DNA of 64,000 nucleotides from Rhodospirillales bacterium (lineage in GTDB: Bacteria; Pseudomonadota; Alphaproteobacteria; ATCC43930; CGMCC-115725): positions 60,453 through 124,452 of the forward strand of contig CANJCB010000011.1 in NCBI GenBank assembly GCA_947473305.1. Direction: 5' to 3'. Below, in pieces: positions 18,249 through 26,984 of the stretch (positions within the stretch are counted from its first letter, which is position 1; each line of letters starts with the position of its first letter). The notes beneath the pieces are model-generated. The model saw nothing but the letters and a program-made list of their open reading frames with translations. It ran no database searches and had not been told where the DNA came from. The translations under genes were made by a program, and so were the position numbers.

Positions 18249-20292
18249 AGCGGTGCATCGCAGCGCGTTGATATTGGCGCCGCACGGTCGCGACGCCGTT
18301 GTCGCGCAAGCGCTTTTGCAGGAGGCGGGAACCGCCTCGACCATCTGTCCGGATATCTCGGCCTTCGAAGCCGCGGTGGACGACGACACCTGGTTCGCCA
18401 TCGTCACCGAGGAGGCGATGCGGGCAGGCGACCTCAGGGCGCTGTCGGCACATCTCAAGGCGCAGGCGGAATGGTCCGACCTCCCCTTCATCGTGCTGAC
18501 CCAGCGCGGCGGGGGAATCGAACGAAACCCTGCCGCCGCGCGCCTTTCCGAAGTGCTCGGCAACGTCATCTTCCTCGAACGCCCGTTCCATCCGACGACC
18601 TTCGTCAGCCTCGCCCGGACGGCCATGAGGGGGCGCGAGAGGCAATTCGACGCCCGGATGCGGATCGACGCGCTGCGCGAAGGAGAGGCGCGCCTTCGCA
18701 CCGCCCTCCTGGCCGGCCATCTCGGTTCCTGGGAACTTGACCTCACCACTTGGGATCTCACCACATCCGCCGCCTGCAAGGCGCTTTTCGGGCGGGGTTC
18801 GGAAGAGACCTTCAGCTACGACGACCTTCTCGCCGGCATTCATCCCGAGGACCTCGAACGAATGCAGGCCGCGGTTCGCACCGCGATCGAAACCGGCAGC
18901 GATTATGCCATCGAATACCGCACGGTCTGGCCCGACGGCTCCATCCACTGGGCCGAGATCAGGGCCCGGCTCTCCGGGGAGCTTGGCAGCCTGCACCCTC
19001 GGCTGGTCGGCGTCTCGTCGGACATTACCGACAGGAAGACGGCGGAAGAGACCCTGCGGGACCTCAACGAGACGCTCGAGGACCGGGTCACCGAACGCAC
19101 CGCCGCCCTGGAAATGGCGCATCAACTGGTGCTGTCGGAAATCGAGCAGCGCGAGCGGGCCGAGGAAATGCTCCGGCAGGCGCAGAAGATGGAGATGATC
19201 GGCCGGCTGACGGGCGGCGTCGCCCATGACTTCAACAACCTACTCATGGCAGTCCTCGGGAACCTGGAACTCCTGCGCAAATACATCCCGGCCGATCCCC
19301 GAACCGACCGCCTGATCGAAGGCGCGCGCCAAGGCGCCCAGCGCGGAGCGTCGCTGACCCAGCGCCTCCTCGCCTTCGCCCGGCGCCAGGACCTCAAGGT
19401 CGAGGCGACCAACGTGGTGGACCTGATCCGCGGCATGACCGATCTCATCGAGCGCTCGCTCGGCTCGGGCATCGAACTTTCCATGGATCTGTCGCCGACC
19501 GCCCCCTTCGCTCTCATCGACAGCAACCAGGTCGAACTGGCCGTGCTGAACCTCGTCGTCAACGGACGCGACGCGATGCCCAAGGGAGGCGCCCTCGCCA
19601 TCGAGGTGGACGGCTGCCCCGCCCCGCCCCGCGGAGACCTCAAGGCCGGCAACTATGTGCGCATCCTCGTCCGTGACACCGGGCACGGCATGGATCCGGA
19701 AACCCTGAAAAAAGCCATCGAGCCCTTTTTCTCCACCAAGGAATTGGGCAAGGGAACAGGCCTTGGCCTCTCGATGGTGCAGGGACTGGCCGTCCAGATG
19801 AACGGGGCGCTGAAGCTGACGAGCGAAACCGGTCTCGGCACCACCGCCGAGCTCTGGCTGCCCGCGACCGAGCGGGTGGAGAAGAAGGTTGCTGCCGATC
19901 CGGGCAGGCAGCCGGTGGAGGCGCTTCCGCCGCGCATGAGGATTCTCGTCGTTGACGACGATCCGCTGATCTCAAGCAGCACGATCGCCATGCTGCAGGA
20001 CCTCGGTCACGACGCCATCGAGGCGAACTCCGGCGAGCAGGCCCTGAAAATTCTCCGGCGGGACGAGGCGATCGCTCTTGTCGTCACCGACTACCTGATG
20101 CCGAAGATGACCGGGTTGCAGCTCGCCCAGGAGGCCCGCCGCCTCCGTCCCGATCTGCCGATGCTCCTCGTCAGCGGTTACGCGGAAGTACCGGCAGGGT
20201 CGGAGGTCAATCTACCGCGGCTCGCCAAACCCTATCAGCAGAAGCAGCTCGCCCGCGAGATCCTGAAGCTCGCCAAAATCGCCAGGGGATGA
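18226..20292 (+). CDS. PAS-containing hybrid histidine kinase with C-terminal receiver
   Basis: 688 residues, cytosolic, with no membrane segment. Residues 11-135 look like a degenerate receiver-type domain. A PAS fold with its PAC segment (about 155-275) ends in VGVSSDITDRKTAEE, followed by coiled coil. HisKA carries the phospho-acceptor H334 in GGVAHDFNNLL. HATPase_c has NGRDAMPKGG, DTGHGMD and GTGLGLSMVQG. A true receiver (571-686) has DDD near 577-579 and phospho-acceptor D622 in VVTDYLMPKMTG. It overlaps the KaiC-like gene by 23 bp, so the two are very likely co-translated and form one signalling unit. No separate response regulator is adjacent. Confidence 0.93.
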   Translation: METTTTPEAVHRSALILAPHGRDAVVAQALLQEAGTASTICPDISAFEAAVDDDTWFAIVTEEAMRAGDLRALSAHLKAQAEWSDLPFIVLTQRGGGIERNPAAARLSEVLGNVIFLERPFHPTTFVSLARTAMRGRERQFDARMRIDALREGEARLRTALLAGHLGSWELDLTTWDLTTSAACKALFGRGSEETFSYDDLLAGIHPEDLERMQAAVRTAIETGSDYAIEYRTVWPDGSIHWAEIRARLSGELGSLHPRLVGVSSDITDRKTAEETLRDLNETLEDRVTERTAALEMAHQLVLSEIEQRERAEEMLRQAQKMEMIGRLTGGVAHDFNNLLMAVLGNLELLRKYIPADPRTDRLIEGARQGAQRGASLTQRLLAFARRQDLKVEATNVVDLIRGMTDLIERSLGSGIELSMDLSPTAPFALIDSNQVELAVLNLVVNGRDAMPKGGALAIEVDGCPAPPRGDLKAGNYVRILVRDTGHGMDPETLKKAIEPFFSTKELGKGTGLGLSMVQGLAVQMNGALKLTSETGLGTTAELWLPATERVEKKVAADPGRQPVEALPPRMRILVVDDDPLISSSTIAMLQDLGHDAIEANSGEQALKILRRDEAIALVVTDYLMPKMTGLQLAQEARRLRPDLPMLLVSGYAEVPAGSEVNLPRLAKPYQQKQLAREILKLAKIARG

Positions 20293-20298
20293 CCGGGG

Positions 20299-21237
20299 TC
20301 AGGCTGGCCGCCCCAGGGTCTCCATCAGCTCGGTCCATTCACGCTTGGAAAGGCCGCTTTCCGCCTGGCTGACGGGCTCGCCCTTGAGCAGCTTCCGCAC
20401 CACCGCGAGGCCGCTGGCGGAAAGCTGGGCCGCCCCCAGCCGATATTGATCGAAGGCCTCCGCCGTGAGCGGAACCCAGCGGCGCATCGTGTCGATCATC
20501 GCATCCGCATAGACCCGGATCTCGTATTGCGCATGGGGATCGGCGCGGAGGCTCAGGAAGTTGACAAGGTTGTGGAGGTCGGTCTTCCAGTACCACTGCG
20601 TGTAGAAATTCAGCGAGAGGTTCATTCGCGCCAGCTCCCGCGCCAGCCCGGCGCGCTCGGGATCGCGCGGGACGCCCGTCTCGTCCTCGTTCAGCATTTC
20701 CGCATAGCCGCGATAGGCGCGTTCCGAATCCTCGCGCAGCAAATCCAACACCCGGGCCGCGTCCTCGCCCGAGAGCACGTCGCCCCTGCCCTGGCGGTTG
20801 TTGCTCGACTGGGCCGCGAGTTGGGCCGGCGCCGGCAGGTAGAACTCGTTGTCGAGGATCGAATAGCGCGCCGAATATTCGTTCACATTGGCGGTGCGGT
20901 GGCGGATCCACTGCCGCGCCACGAAGATCGGCAGCTTCACGTGGTATTTGATCTCGCACATCTCGAAGGGCGTCGAGTGCCGATGCCGCATCAGATATTG
21001 GATGAGGCCCCGGTCCTCGCTGACCTTCTTGGTGCCGCGACCGTAAGAGACTCGAGCCGCCTGAACCACCGCGCCGTCGTCGCCCATATAGTCGATGACC
21101 CGGACGAAGCCGTGGTCCAGCACGGGGATCGCCTCGTAGAGGATTTCCTCCAGCGCCGGCACGGTGGCGCGGCGAGTGGGGTGCGATTCCGCTCTCAGGC
21201 GATCGATCTCGGCCTGCTGCTCAGGCGTCAACGGCAT
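20299..21237 (-). CDS. thyX: Flavin-dependent thymidylate synthase
   Basis: This 312-residue enzyme makes dTMP from dUMP using FAD, NADPH and methylenetetrahydrofolate. The ThyX signature [14 protein letters not shown] is present, as are [10 protein letters not shown] and the C-terminal [12 protein letters not shown] place the start at the ATG at 21237 (MPLTPEQQ), with GAGGAG upstream; an open extension of 25 codons lacks family similarity. It is convergent with the histidine kinase gene, 6 bp apart. Confidence 0.95.
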   Translation of the reverse strand: MPLTPEQQAEIDRLRAESHPTRRATVPALEEILYEAIPVLDHGFVRVIDYMGDDGAVVQAARVSYGRGTKKVSEDRGLIQYLMRHRHSTPFEMCEIKYHVKLPIFVARQWIRHRTANVNEYSARYSILDNEFYLPAPAQLAAQSSNNRQGRGDVLSGEDAARVLDLLREDSERAYRGYAEMLNEDETGVPRDPERAGLARELARMNLSLNFYTQWYWKTDLHNLVNFLSLRADPHAQYEIRVYADAMIDTMRRWVPLTAEAFDQYRLGAAQLSASGLAVVRKLLKGEPVSQAESGLSKREWTELMETLGRPA

Positions 21238-21340
21238 GGTCGGAAGCGCTCCTCGTCGATTGGAAAGCCACTCTAGCGGGGCCAGGGGGGCGCTCCAAGC
21301 GCGACTCGACATGGCCTGATGGATGGTCGGACGGGCTCAC

Positions 21341-21368
21341 TTGAATTGCCCGCAAGAACCATTAGATT
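21341..21368 (+). promoter_or_regulatory. Candidate sigma-70 promoter for ssrA
   Basis: TTGAAT and TAGATT are separated by 16 bp, immediately before the permuted tmRNA gene. Position and spacing fit a housekeeping promoter; the transcription start is inferred to be near 21375. Confidence 0.5.
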
Positions 21369-21371
21369 GAG

Positions 21372-21703
21372 GGGTGCCGGGTTCGCCCGGCTACGCACGT
21401 AGATTGGCTTGGCAAGTACTTGACAGGACGAGGGTGCGATACCCTCCGGCTCCACCATCACTCTTTAAGGGGCCGAAATAGGTTCGACTGGCTGGGAACG
21501 GCAAGTTAGGCGTGTCGGCATGATACCGCCGTTATCGGGTCACAACTCTAGGTGCGAACGATAATGTCGCTCCTGCTTATGCGGTTGCTGCCTAAGTTCC
21601 CTAACGGGCGCTAAGCAAAACCACTAGCGCGGTTCGGGGGGCACCGGGCAACAGAAGCCCCCCACTTAATTCACGAGCCGATGCAAGACGGGCGACGCAT
21701 CGG
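21372..21703 (+). ncRNA. ssrA: Circularly permuted two-piece tmRNA (ends approximate)
   Basis: The acceptor piece comes first. GGACGAGGG, a seven-base loop and CCCTC form the T arm, followed by CGGCTCCACCA with CCA at 21455-21457. After an 11-base spacer the coding piece begins GGGGCCGAAATAGGTTCGAC at 21469, and GGGGCCG pairs with CGGCTCC to rebuild the acceptor stem. The tag frame at 21554-21595 encodes ANDNVAPAYAVAA and a TAA, typical of alphaproteobacterial tags ending in AVAA. A pseudoknot-like region with GGGCAACAGAAGCCC follows. A final hairpin at 21678-21703 may be the terminator or the 3' part. The RNA rescues stalled ribosomes and marks the peptide for ClpXP. The next gene, sspB, encodes the adaptor for this tag. 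Confidence 0.93.
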
Positions 21704-21836
21704 TTTCGTGTTGCCCCTAGAACACGACGAGGAATTGAAACGGGCCGGTTCGGTGTCCATCTTGCGAGGGCACATGGACAAGGCCTTCCCCGGTCGATAG
21801 GGTGGCCCATCGCGCAACGGGGGGACTGGAGGAGAG

Positions 21837-22307
21837 GTGAAAGACCTCCTGAGATACGACAAAATGGTCGAAGCGGCGCTGCGCAACGTTGTGCGGCAGG
21901 CCCTGACGACGGCGGCCGAAGACGGCTTGCCGGGTGCGCACCATTTCTATGTCACCTTCCGCACGAAATATCCCGGCGTCGACATTCCGGATTATCTGAA
22001 GAGCCAGTATCCCCAGGAAATGACCATCGTCCTGGAGCACCAATTCTGGGATCTCGAAGTCCGCGACGAGGATTTCTCGGTCGCGCTCAGCTTCCACAAC
22101 AAGCAAGAGAAGCTCACCATCCCCTTCGAGGCGGTTTCCGCCTTTGCCGATCCTTCGGTGAAATTCGGTCTCCAGTTCCAGGAAAACGCCGGCGAGGAGC
22201 CCGAAGAAACCCTGGTCGCTCCGCCGCCCGAGCCGCCGAAAACGGCCGAATCGCCCAAGCCGGGCGAGGTCGTTGCGCTCGACGCCTTCCGCAAGAAATC
22301 GACCTGA
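21837..22307 (+). CDS. sspB: SspB, ClpXP adaptor for ssrA-tagged proteins (alphaproteobacterial type)
   Basis: 156 residues. The start is a GTG at 21837 behind GGAGGAG, giving KDLLRYDKMVEAALRNVV, the usual N-terminus of alphaproteobacterial SspB. The tag-binding domain covers about residues 20-115 (HHFYVTFRTKYPGVDIPDYL; MTIVLEHQFWDLEV; FSVALSFHNKQEKLTIPFEAV; FADPSVKFGL). A flexible proline-rich linker leads to a C-terminal VVALDAFRKKS that fits the ClpX-docking tail. It lies directly downstream of ssrA on the same strand, coupling tag and adaptor genes. Confidence 0.93.
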   Translation: MKDLLRYDKMVEAALRNVVRQALTTAAEDGLPGAHHFYVTFRTKYPGVDIPDYLKSQYPQEMTIVLEHQFWDLEVRDEDFSVALSFHNKQEKLTIPFEAVSAFADPSVKFGLQFQENAGEEPEETLVAPPPEPPKTAESPKPGEVVALDAFRKKST

Positions 22308-22393
22308 GCTTTCGCGCGGCCTTCTCCCCCGCTTGACGGGAGGCTCGGAAAAATGCCATTCCGCCGCCACCGTCTTCAGGAGAGCCCCGCGCC

Positions 22394-24010
22394 ATGTCCG
22401 AATCGTCCGATTTCCACGACATCTTCCCCCATGGCGAGGACACGACCCCCTATCGGAAGCTGACCGCCGATCATGTCTCGACCACGACGTTCGAGGGCGA
22501 GACCATCGTCAAGGTCGAGCCCGAGGCGCTGACCCTGCTCGCGGCCCAGGCCTATATCGACTGCGAGCATCTCCTGCGCCCCGGCCATTTGCAGCAGCTC
22601 GCCAATATCCTGAAGGACCCGGAGGCGTCGGATAACGACCGTTTCGTGGCCTTCGATCTCTTGAAGAACGCCAATATCGCGGCCGGCAAGGTCCTGCCCA
22701 TGTGCCAGGATACCGGCACCTCCATCGTCATGGGCAAGAAGGGCCGGCAGGTCTGGACCAAGGGCGAGGATGCCGCCGCCATCGCCGCCGGCATCCGCAA
22801 GACCTTCACTGAGACCAACCTGCGCTATAGCCAGGTCGCGCCCCTCGACATGTACGAGGAGGTCAATACCGGCGACAACCTGCCCGCCCAGATCGACCTC
22901 TACGCCGACGACGGGGACGAATATAAGTTCCTCTTCATCGCCAAAGGCGGTGGATCGGCGAACAAGACCTTCCTCTTCCAGCAGACCAAGGCCGTGCTGA
23001 ACCCGAAGTCCCTCGCCAGATTCGTCGACGAGAAGATCAAGACCCTCGGCACCTCCGCCTGCCCGCCCTACCACCTGTCGGTGGTGATCGGCGGCACCTC
23101 GGCCGAGATGAATTTGAAGACGGTGAAACTCGCCAGTTGCCGCTATCTCGACAGCCTGCCGGGCGAGGGCAACAAGTACGGCCAGGCTTTCCGCGACCGC
23201 GGCTTCGAGCAGGAAGTGCTGGAGTTGAGCCGCCAGACCGGCATCGGCGCCCAATTCGGCGGCAAGTATTTCTGCCATGACGTGCGGGTGATCCGCCTGC
23301 CCCGCCACGGCGCCAGCGTGCCCATCGGGATCGGCGTCTCCTGCTCGGCCGACCGGCAGATCCTGGGCAAGGTCAACGCGGAAGGCGTGTTCCTGGAGGA
23401 ACTCGAAGCCAATCCCGCGAAATACCTGCCCGAGATCGACGAGAAGGCGCTCGGCGGGGAGGTCATCAAGATCGACCTGAACCGCCCCATGGCTGAGATC
23501 AGGAAGCAGCTCTCGCAATATCCGATCAAGACGCGCCTCAGCCTGTCGGGGTCCCTGATCGTCGCCCGCGACATCGCCCATGCGAAGCTGAAGGAGAGGA
23601 TGGATCGTGGCGAAGGCCTGCCGCAATACGTCAAGGACCATGCGATCTATTACGCCGGCCCGGCCAAGACGCCGGACGGCATGGCGTCAGGCTCCTTCGG
23701 GCCGACGACCGCGGGCCGCATGGATTCCTACGTCGATCAGCTCATGGAGAATGGCGGGAGCTTCATCACCCTGGCCAAGGGCAACCGGAGCGCGGAAGTC
23801 CGCAACGCCTGCCAGAAGCACGGCGGCTTCTACCTGGGGTCCATCGGCGGCCCCGCCGCACGCCTTGCCCAGGACTGCATCAAGAGGGTCGAAGTGATCG
23901 AATATCCCGAGCTTGGGATGGAAGCGATCTGGCGGATCGAAGTCGTCGATTTCCCCGCCTTCATCGTGGTCGACGACAAGGGCAACGACTTCTTCGCCAA
24001 GCTGACTTAA
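22394..24010 (+). CDS. fumA: Class I (4Fe-4S) fumarate hydratase
   Basis: 538 residues, the length of single-chain class I fumarases with alpha and beta regions fused. It interconverts fumarate and malate. Cysteines placed to hold the 4Fe-4S cluster are in [19 protein letters not shown] and GVSCSADRQ. The C-terminal part has [26 protein letters not shown], a beta-domain hallmark. A class II fumarase (fumC) is only 3 kb away. The gene stands alone and is followed by a composite palindromic repeat. Confidence 0.95.
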   Translation: MSESSDFHDIFPHGEDTTPYRKLTADHVSTTTFEGETIVKVEPEALTLLAAQAYIDCEHLLRPGHLQQLANILKDPEASDNDRFVAFDLLKNANIAAGKVLPMCQDTGTSIVMGKKGRQVWTKGEDAAAIAAGIRKTFTETNLRYSQVAPLDMYEEVNTGDNLPAQIDLYADDGDEYKFLFIAKGGGSANKTFLFQQTKAVLNPKSLARFVDEKIKTLGTSACPPYHLSVVIGGTSAEMNLKTVKLASCRYLDSLPGEGNKYGQAFRDRGFEQEVLELSRQTGIGAQFGGKYFCHDVRVIRLPRHGASVPIGIGVSCSADRQILGKVNAEGVFLEELEANPAKYLPEIDEKALGGEVIKIDLNRPMAEIRKQLSQYPIKTRLSLSGSLIVARDIAHAKLKERMDRGEGLPQYVKDHAIYYAGPAKTPDGMASGSFGPTTAGRMDSYVDQLMENGGSFITLAKGNRSAEVRNACQKHGGFYLGSIGGPAARLAQDCIKRVEVIEYPELGMEAIWRIEVVDFPAFIVVDDKGNDFFAKLT

Positions 24011-24023
24011 GGCCGGCCTGTTC

Positions 24024-24160
24024 TCCTTCTCCCTCTCCGCCCTTCAGGGGGAGAGGGCCGGGGTGAGGTGCGTTGTGCCACCTGCCAGATTTTCGGGCGC
24101 ATCAGAGCCCTCACCCCACCTCATCCTAAATCCTTCTCTCCTGAAGGGCGGAGAAGGACT
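24024..24160. repeat. Composite palindromic repeat, copy A
   Basis: The left part reads CTCCGCCCTTCAGGGGGAG followed by GGGCCGGGGTGAGGTG. The right part carries CCTCACCCCACCTCATCCT and a related hairpin with CTGAAGGGCGGAGAAGG. Copies B to E share these modules. It fills the gap between convergent fumA and the hemerythrin gene. Confidence 0.8.
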
Positions 24161-24176
24161 TTCACCAAATGTTTCT

Positions 24177-24746
24177 TTAACGCAGCGCCATCGCGGCGAC
24201 GATGGCGGTGTCCTTGGCGCCCGCCCCCGTATTGTGCTTCAGGGGACTTCCGATGAAGGTCCGGGTCTGCGGTGCCTGAAGGCCAGACTTCTTGATCTCG
24301 GCCAGCAGTTCCTTCTTGCGCGCCGCCATGCGGTCGCCGAGATCGTCCATTGGCAGGCCGGCCGCCTTGGCTTCGGCGAACATGCCTTCGGCGCGCCGCT
24401 CTTCTTCCTTCACATGATGCTTGATCTGCTCGGAGAGCACCTTGACCTTCGCATCGTAGAATTCTCCGTCGAGATTCCCGACCTCGATCTCGCCCAGCAG
24501 AACCTTGGCGCCGTCGTGCTCCACATAGGCCTCGGCCAGGAGATCCTCCTCGATCTTGCCCTTGCAGGCCGGATAGAAGATCTCTTCCTCGATCGTGGTA
24601 TGGACCGTGAGCTCGGTGCAGATTTCCTGAGCGAGCTTCGCCTTGCGGTCGGCGCCCTTGGCCGATTCGAACTTGGCGAAGAGGTCTTCGACCTTGCGGT
24701 GGTCGGCCTTCAAAAGGGCGATAGCGTCCAGACGCTTTGCAGCCAT
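24177..24746 (-). CDS. Hemerythrin HHE cation-binding domain protein
   Basis: 189 residues with the di-iron ligand pattern of bacterial hemerythrins: H16 (KADHRKVEDLF), H49 and E53 (VHTTIEEEIFYP), H77 (YVEHDGAKVL), and H111 with E115 (HHVKEEERRAEG). Such four-helix proteins bind oxygen, nitric oxide or iron. The start ATG at 24746 has GGAG upstream; a longer open frame to 24848 adds residues with no family similarity. Its role here is unknown. It is divergent from the TfoX-N gene. Confidence 0.9.
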   Translation of the reverse strand: MAAKRLDAIALLKADHRKVEDLFAKFESAKGADRKAKLAQEICTELTVHTTIEEEIFYPACKGKIEEDLLAEAYVEHDGAKVLLGEIEVGNLDGEFYDAKVKVLSEQIKHHVKEEERRAEGMFAEAKAAGLPMDDLGDRMAARKKELLAEIKKSGLQAPQTRTFIGSPLKHNTGAGAKDTAIVAAMALR

Positions 24747-24819
24747 TGGTAATCTCCGTAGGGTGATTTGTGCAGGTTGAAGCCTCGGCGCAGCGCAAAC
24801 GTTCCAAAAGAGAACACCC

Positions 24820-25188
24820 ATGCCCAAAACAGAAACCGACGAGTTCATCGAGCATATCGTCGATCAGCTCCGGCCCTGGGCTTCTGTCGCGCCGCGCCGC
24901 ATGTTCGGCGGCTGGGGACTCTTTCGCGGCGCGCTAATGTTCGCGCTCGTGTCGGACGAAACGCTTTATTTCCGCACCGACGACGAGAATCGACCGGATT
25001 TCGAGGAAGCGGGAATGCCTCCCTTCCGTTATCTTCGCAAGGGCGTGCCTGTCGCGCTTGCCTATCATGAGGTCTCGCCCGACCTCCTTGAGGATCGCGA
25101 CGAGCTTGCCGCCTGGGCCCAGAAGGCCTTCGCCGCGGCCGTCCGGCGCCTGGAGGCGAAGCCGAAGGGTCGCAAGCGCAAGGGATGA
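24820..25188 (+). CDS. TfoX/Sxy N-terminal domain protein
   Basis: 122 residues with the TfoX-N pattern APRRMFGGWGLFRGALMFALVSDETLYFRTD. Only the N-terminal domain is present, so it is shorter than the competence regulator TfoX of gammaproteobacteria and there is no direct evidence for a role in competence. The lysine-rich C-terminus (KPKGRKRKG) could contact nucleic acid. It lies 41 bp upstream of the ECF sigma factor gene on the same strand. Confidence 0.86.
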   Translation: MPKTETDEFIEHIVDQLRPWASVAPRRMFGGWGLFRGALMFALVSDETLYFRTDDENRPDFEEAGMPPFRYLRKGVPVALAYHEVSPDLLEDRDELAAWAQKAFAAAVRRLEAKPKGRKRKG

Positions 25189-25229
25189 TTGACGCGGTTT
25201 CTGCCTGGAACCGCCGGGAAGGATAAGGT

Positions 25230-25760
25230 GTGGCGGACGGAAGCGATCTCGGGGCCCTGATCGGCGGCGACAAAACGGCCTGGGATGCCTTCGTTCGGCG
25301 CTATGTGGCGCTGGTGACTTCGGCTGTCCGGGGCGTCGCGCGCGACGGCACGGATGTGGAGGATCTCGTCCAGGAGGTCTTCCTGCGCCTCTGCAAGGAC
25401 GGCTACCGGCTCCTGAAGACCTATGATCCGGCGCGGGCGGGCCTGACGACCTGGCTCACCATCGTGTCGCGCAGCACCGCCCGGGACGCGCTGCGCCGCC
25501 GGCAGATGCCGACTACCCATATCGACGCTGTGCCCGAGGGGCTTCTCGCGGTCCACGACAAGCCCTATGAGCCGCTGCGCCTGCCCGACGCCATGCTCTC
25601 GCCGCGCCAGAAACTGGTGCTGACCATGCTCTACGACCGCGACATGGAAGTGTCGGAGATCGCGGAATCCCTGGGCGTGGACCCGCAGACCATCCGCAGC
25701 ACCCACCACAAGGCGATGCTGAAACTCCGCACCTATTTCGCCGAAGAGCAGAATAAATGA
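25230..25760 (+). CDS. ECF-type RNA polymerase sigma factor
   Basis: 176 residues. Region 2 includes FVRRYVALVTSAVRGVARDGTDVEDLVQEVFLRL, and LTTWLTIVSRSTARDALRRR also belongs to it. Region 4 has MEVSEIAESLGVDPQTIRSTHHKAMLKLR as helix-turn-helix. The start is a GTG at 25230 with GGAAGGATAAG in front. The next two genes encode a single-pass membrane protein with a cytosolic N-terminus and a periplasmic metal-sensor-like protein, the composition expected of a sigma/anti-sigma/sensor module. Confidence 0.92.
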   Translation: MADGSDLGALIGGDKTAWDAFVRRYVALVTSAVRGVARDGTDVEDLVQEVFLRLCKDGYRLLKTYDPARAGLTTWLTIVSRSTARDALRRRQMPTTHIDAVPEGLLAVHDKPYEPLRLPDAMLSPRQKLVLTMLYDRDMEVSEIAESLGVDPQTIRSTHHKAMLKLRTYFAEEQNK

Positions 25761-25835
25761 AGGTTGTGCCGAAATTTTGCCTTAATTGGGGATGGATGGC
25801 GCAATCGCTGCCTAGAGTCTCCCAGGAGATCAACC

Positions 25836-26345
25836 ATGAGTAGCCGGAACGAACGGGACGGCGAGATCGAATTATGGCGCCGATGGCAAGAGCGAGAAGG
25901 CCCTGCCGTGGCGACGCTCGAAGCGCCCGATCCACTTCTGATCGCAGCCTATGCCGAGGGGAGCCTCGACGAGGCCGCTGCGGAAGCCGTGGAAGCTTGG
26001 CTCGTCTTTCATCCCGAAGAGCTCGACGATGTGATCGCCGCGCGGGCGGCGGATGAGTCCTCTCCCGTTTCCGAAGCGGTCATCGCTCGCGCCCTGGCGC
26101 TGGTCGCGGCCCCTGCCCCCGGCGTCGTATCCTTCCGCCAGCCTGCCCCCCGCGCGCCCTTGTGGCGGGTCGCGGCGGCCTGGGGCGGCATCGCGGCCAG
26201 CGTCGCCGCGACGGGCATGATCGGCTTTGTCCTCGGCAGCGCCGCCTATTCGACCGTCGTCACCTCGGCGGATGACACCAGCGACGACATGCTCGATCCG
26301 CCGACCGGCTTTTTCCTTGCCCTGACCGACGACCGCACCACATGA
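25836..26345 (+). CDS. Probable anti-sigma factor, single-pass membrane protein
   Basis: 169 residues starting at an ATG with AGGAG upstream. Residues 1-115 are acidic and helical and would face the cytosol (PDPLLIAAYAEGSLDEAAAEAVEAW resembles the zinc-finger-like helices of anti-sigma factors, but no HxxxCxxC is present). One membrane segment (WGGIAASVAATGMIGFVLGSA) is followed by a short periplasmic tail. The gene sits between an ECF sigma gene and a periplasmic sensor gene, overlapping the latter by 4 bp. The anti-sigma role is inferred from position and topology. Confidence 0.7.
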   Translation: MSSRNERDGEIELWRRWQEREGPAVATLEAPDPLLIAAYAEGSLDEAAAEAVEAWLVFHPEELDDVIAARAADESSPVSEAVIARALALVAAPAPGVVSFRQPAPRAPLWRVAAAWGGIAASVAATGMIGFVLGSAAYSTVVTSADDTSDDMLDPPTGFFLALTDDRTT

Positions 26346-26851
26346 GCGCCCCTTCCGACGCGGCGGCCCGGCCGGTGAGCCGGCGGCGCACCTGGCTCTA
26401 TCTGTCGCTGATCGTGAACCTCTGCCTCTTGGGTTTCATCGGCGGAATGCTCTGGCATGGCCACCGGCCCCCGCCGCCCCCGCCCGAAAATCTCGGGCCC
26501 CAGTTCCAACGCCTCGCGGGGGACCTCCATCTCGACGCCACGCAGCGCGCGGCCTTCAACCGTTTCCTGGACGTCGCTCGAAAGCAGGGCCGGTCCCTGC
26601 GCGAGCAGAACGAAACCCTGGTCAATTCCGCCTGGGAAGAACTGGCCAAACCGCAACCCGATGAGACGAGGGTTTCGGGCTTCCTGGACAAGGCTTCCGA
26701 TAACCGACATGCCTTCCAGAGCGAGATGGGCAAGGCGCTTCGCGGCTTCCTCACCACCCTTTCGCCGGAACAGCGGGCGAAGGTGATCGATTTCGCGCGC
26801 AATCGGCAGGGCAATACCGCGCAGCGCCTTCGCCGGATTTTGATGCAGTAA
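26342..26851 (+). CDS. Membrane-anchored periplasmic sensor, CnrX/CpxP/Spy-like heavy-metal resistance family
   Basis: 169 residues with an N-terminal anchor (WLYLSLIVNLCLLGFIGGMLW) and a helical periplasmic domain. LHLDATQRAAFNRFL and TLSPEQRAKVIDFA are the repeated LTxxQ-like motifs of Spy/CpxP proteins, and the general layout matches the Metal_resist family that includes CnrX. It overlaps the anti-sigma gene by 4 bp. It probably senses periplasmic metal or misfolded protein and passes the signal to the anti-sigma factor; the ligand is unknown. Confidence 0.82.
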   Translation: MSAPSDAAARPVSRRRTWLYLSLIVNLCLLGFIGGMLWHGHRPPPPPPENLGPQFQRLAGDLHLDATQRAAFNRFLDVARKQGRSLREQNETLVNSAWEELAKPQPDETRVSGFLDKASDNRHAFQSEMGKALRGFLTTLSPEQRAKVIDFARNRQGNTAQRLRRILMQ

Positions 26852-26880
26852 GGGAGATAATTTTCTCTTCCCCGATTTAC

Positions 26881-26898
26881 GTCATGGCCGGGCATGAC
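26881..26898. repeat. Short palindromic repeat GTCATGGCCGGGCATGAC
   Basis: A compact palindrome 29 bp after the sensor gene. Its GTCATGGCCGGG half matches the repeat at 63961 and resembles the ends of the element inside glcF. Confidence 0.6.
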
Positions 26899-26984
26899 GA
26901 TCTCAAGGAGGGGCCGAGAGGAAACCTCCCCTGCGGCATGGGCCTCCCCATATATCCTCGCGAAACGATGTAGCGAGAACTGCC

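Noticed and set aside
21426..21457. A T-arm and CCA end taken for a tRNA gene
   Set aside because: There is no anticodon arm or D arm in front; the acceptor stem pairs with GGGGCCG downstream, so it is the tmRNA acceptor piece.
24820..25188. Evidence for natural competence from the TfoX-N protein
   Set aside because: Only the N-terminal domain is present and no DNA-uptake genes lie in the window; such short proteins occur widely outside competence.
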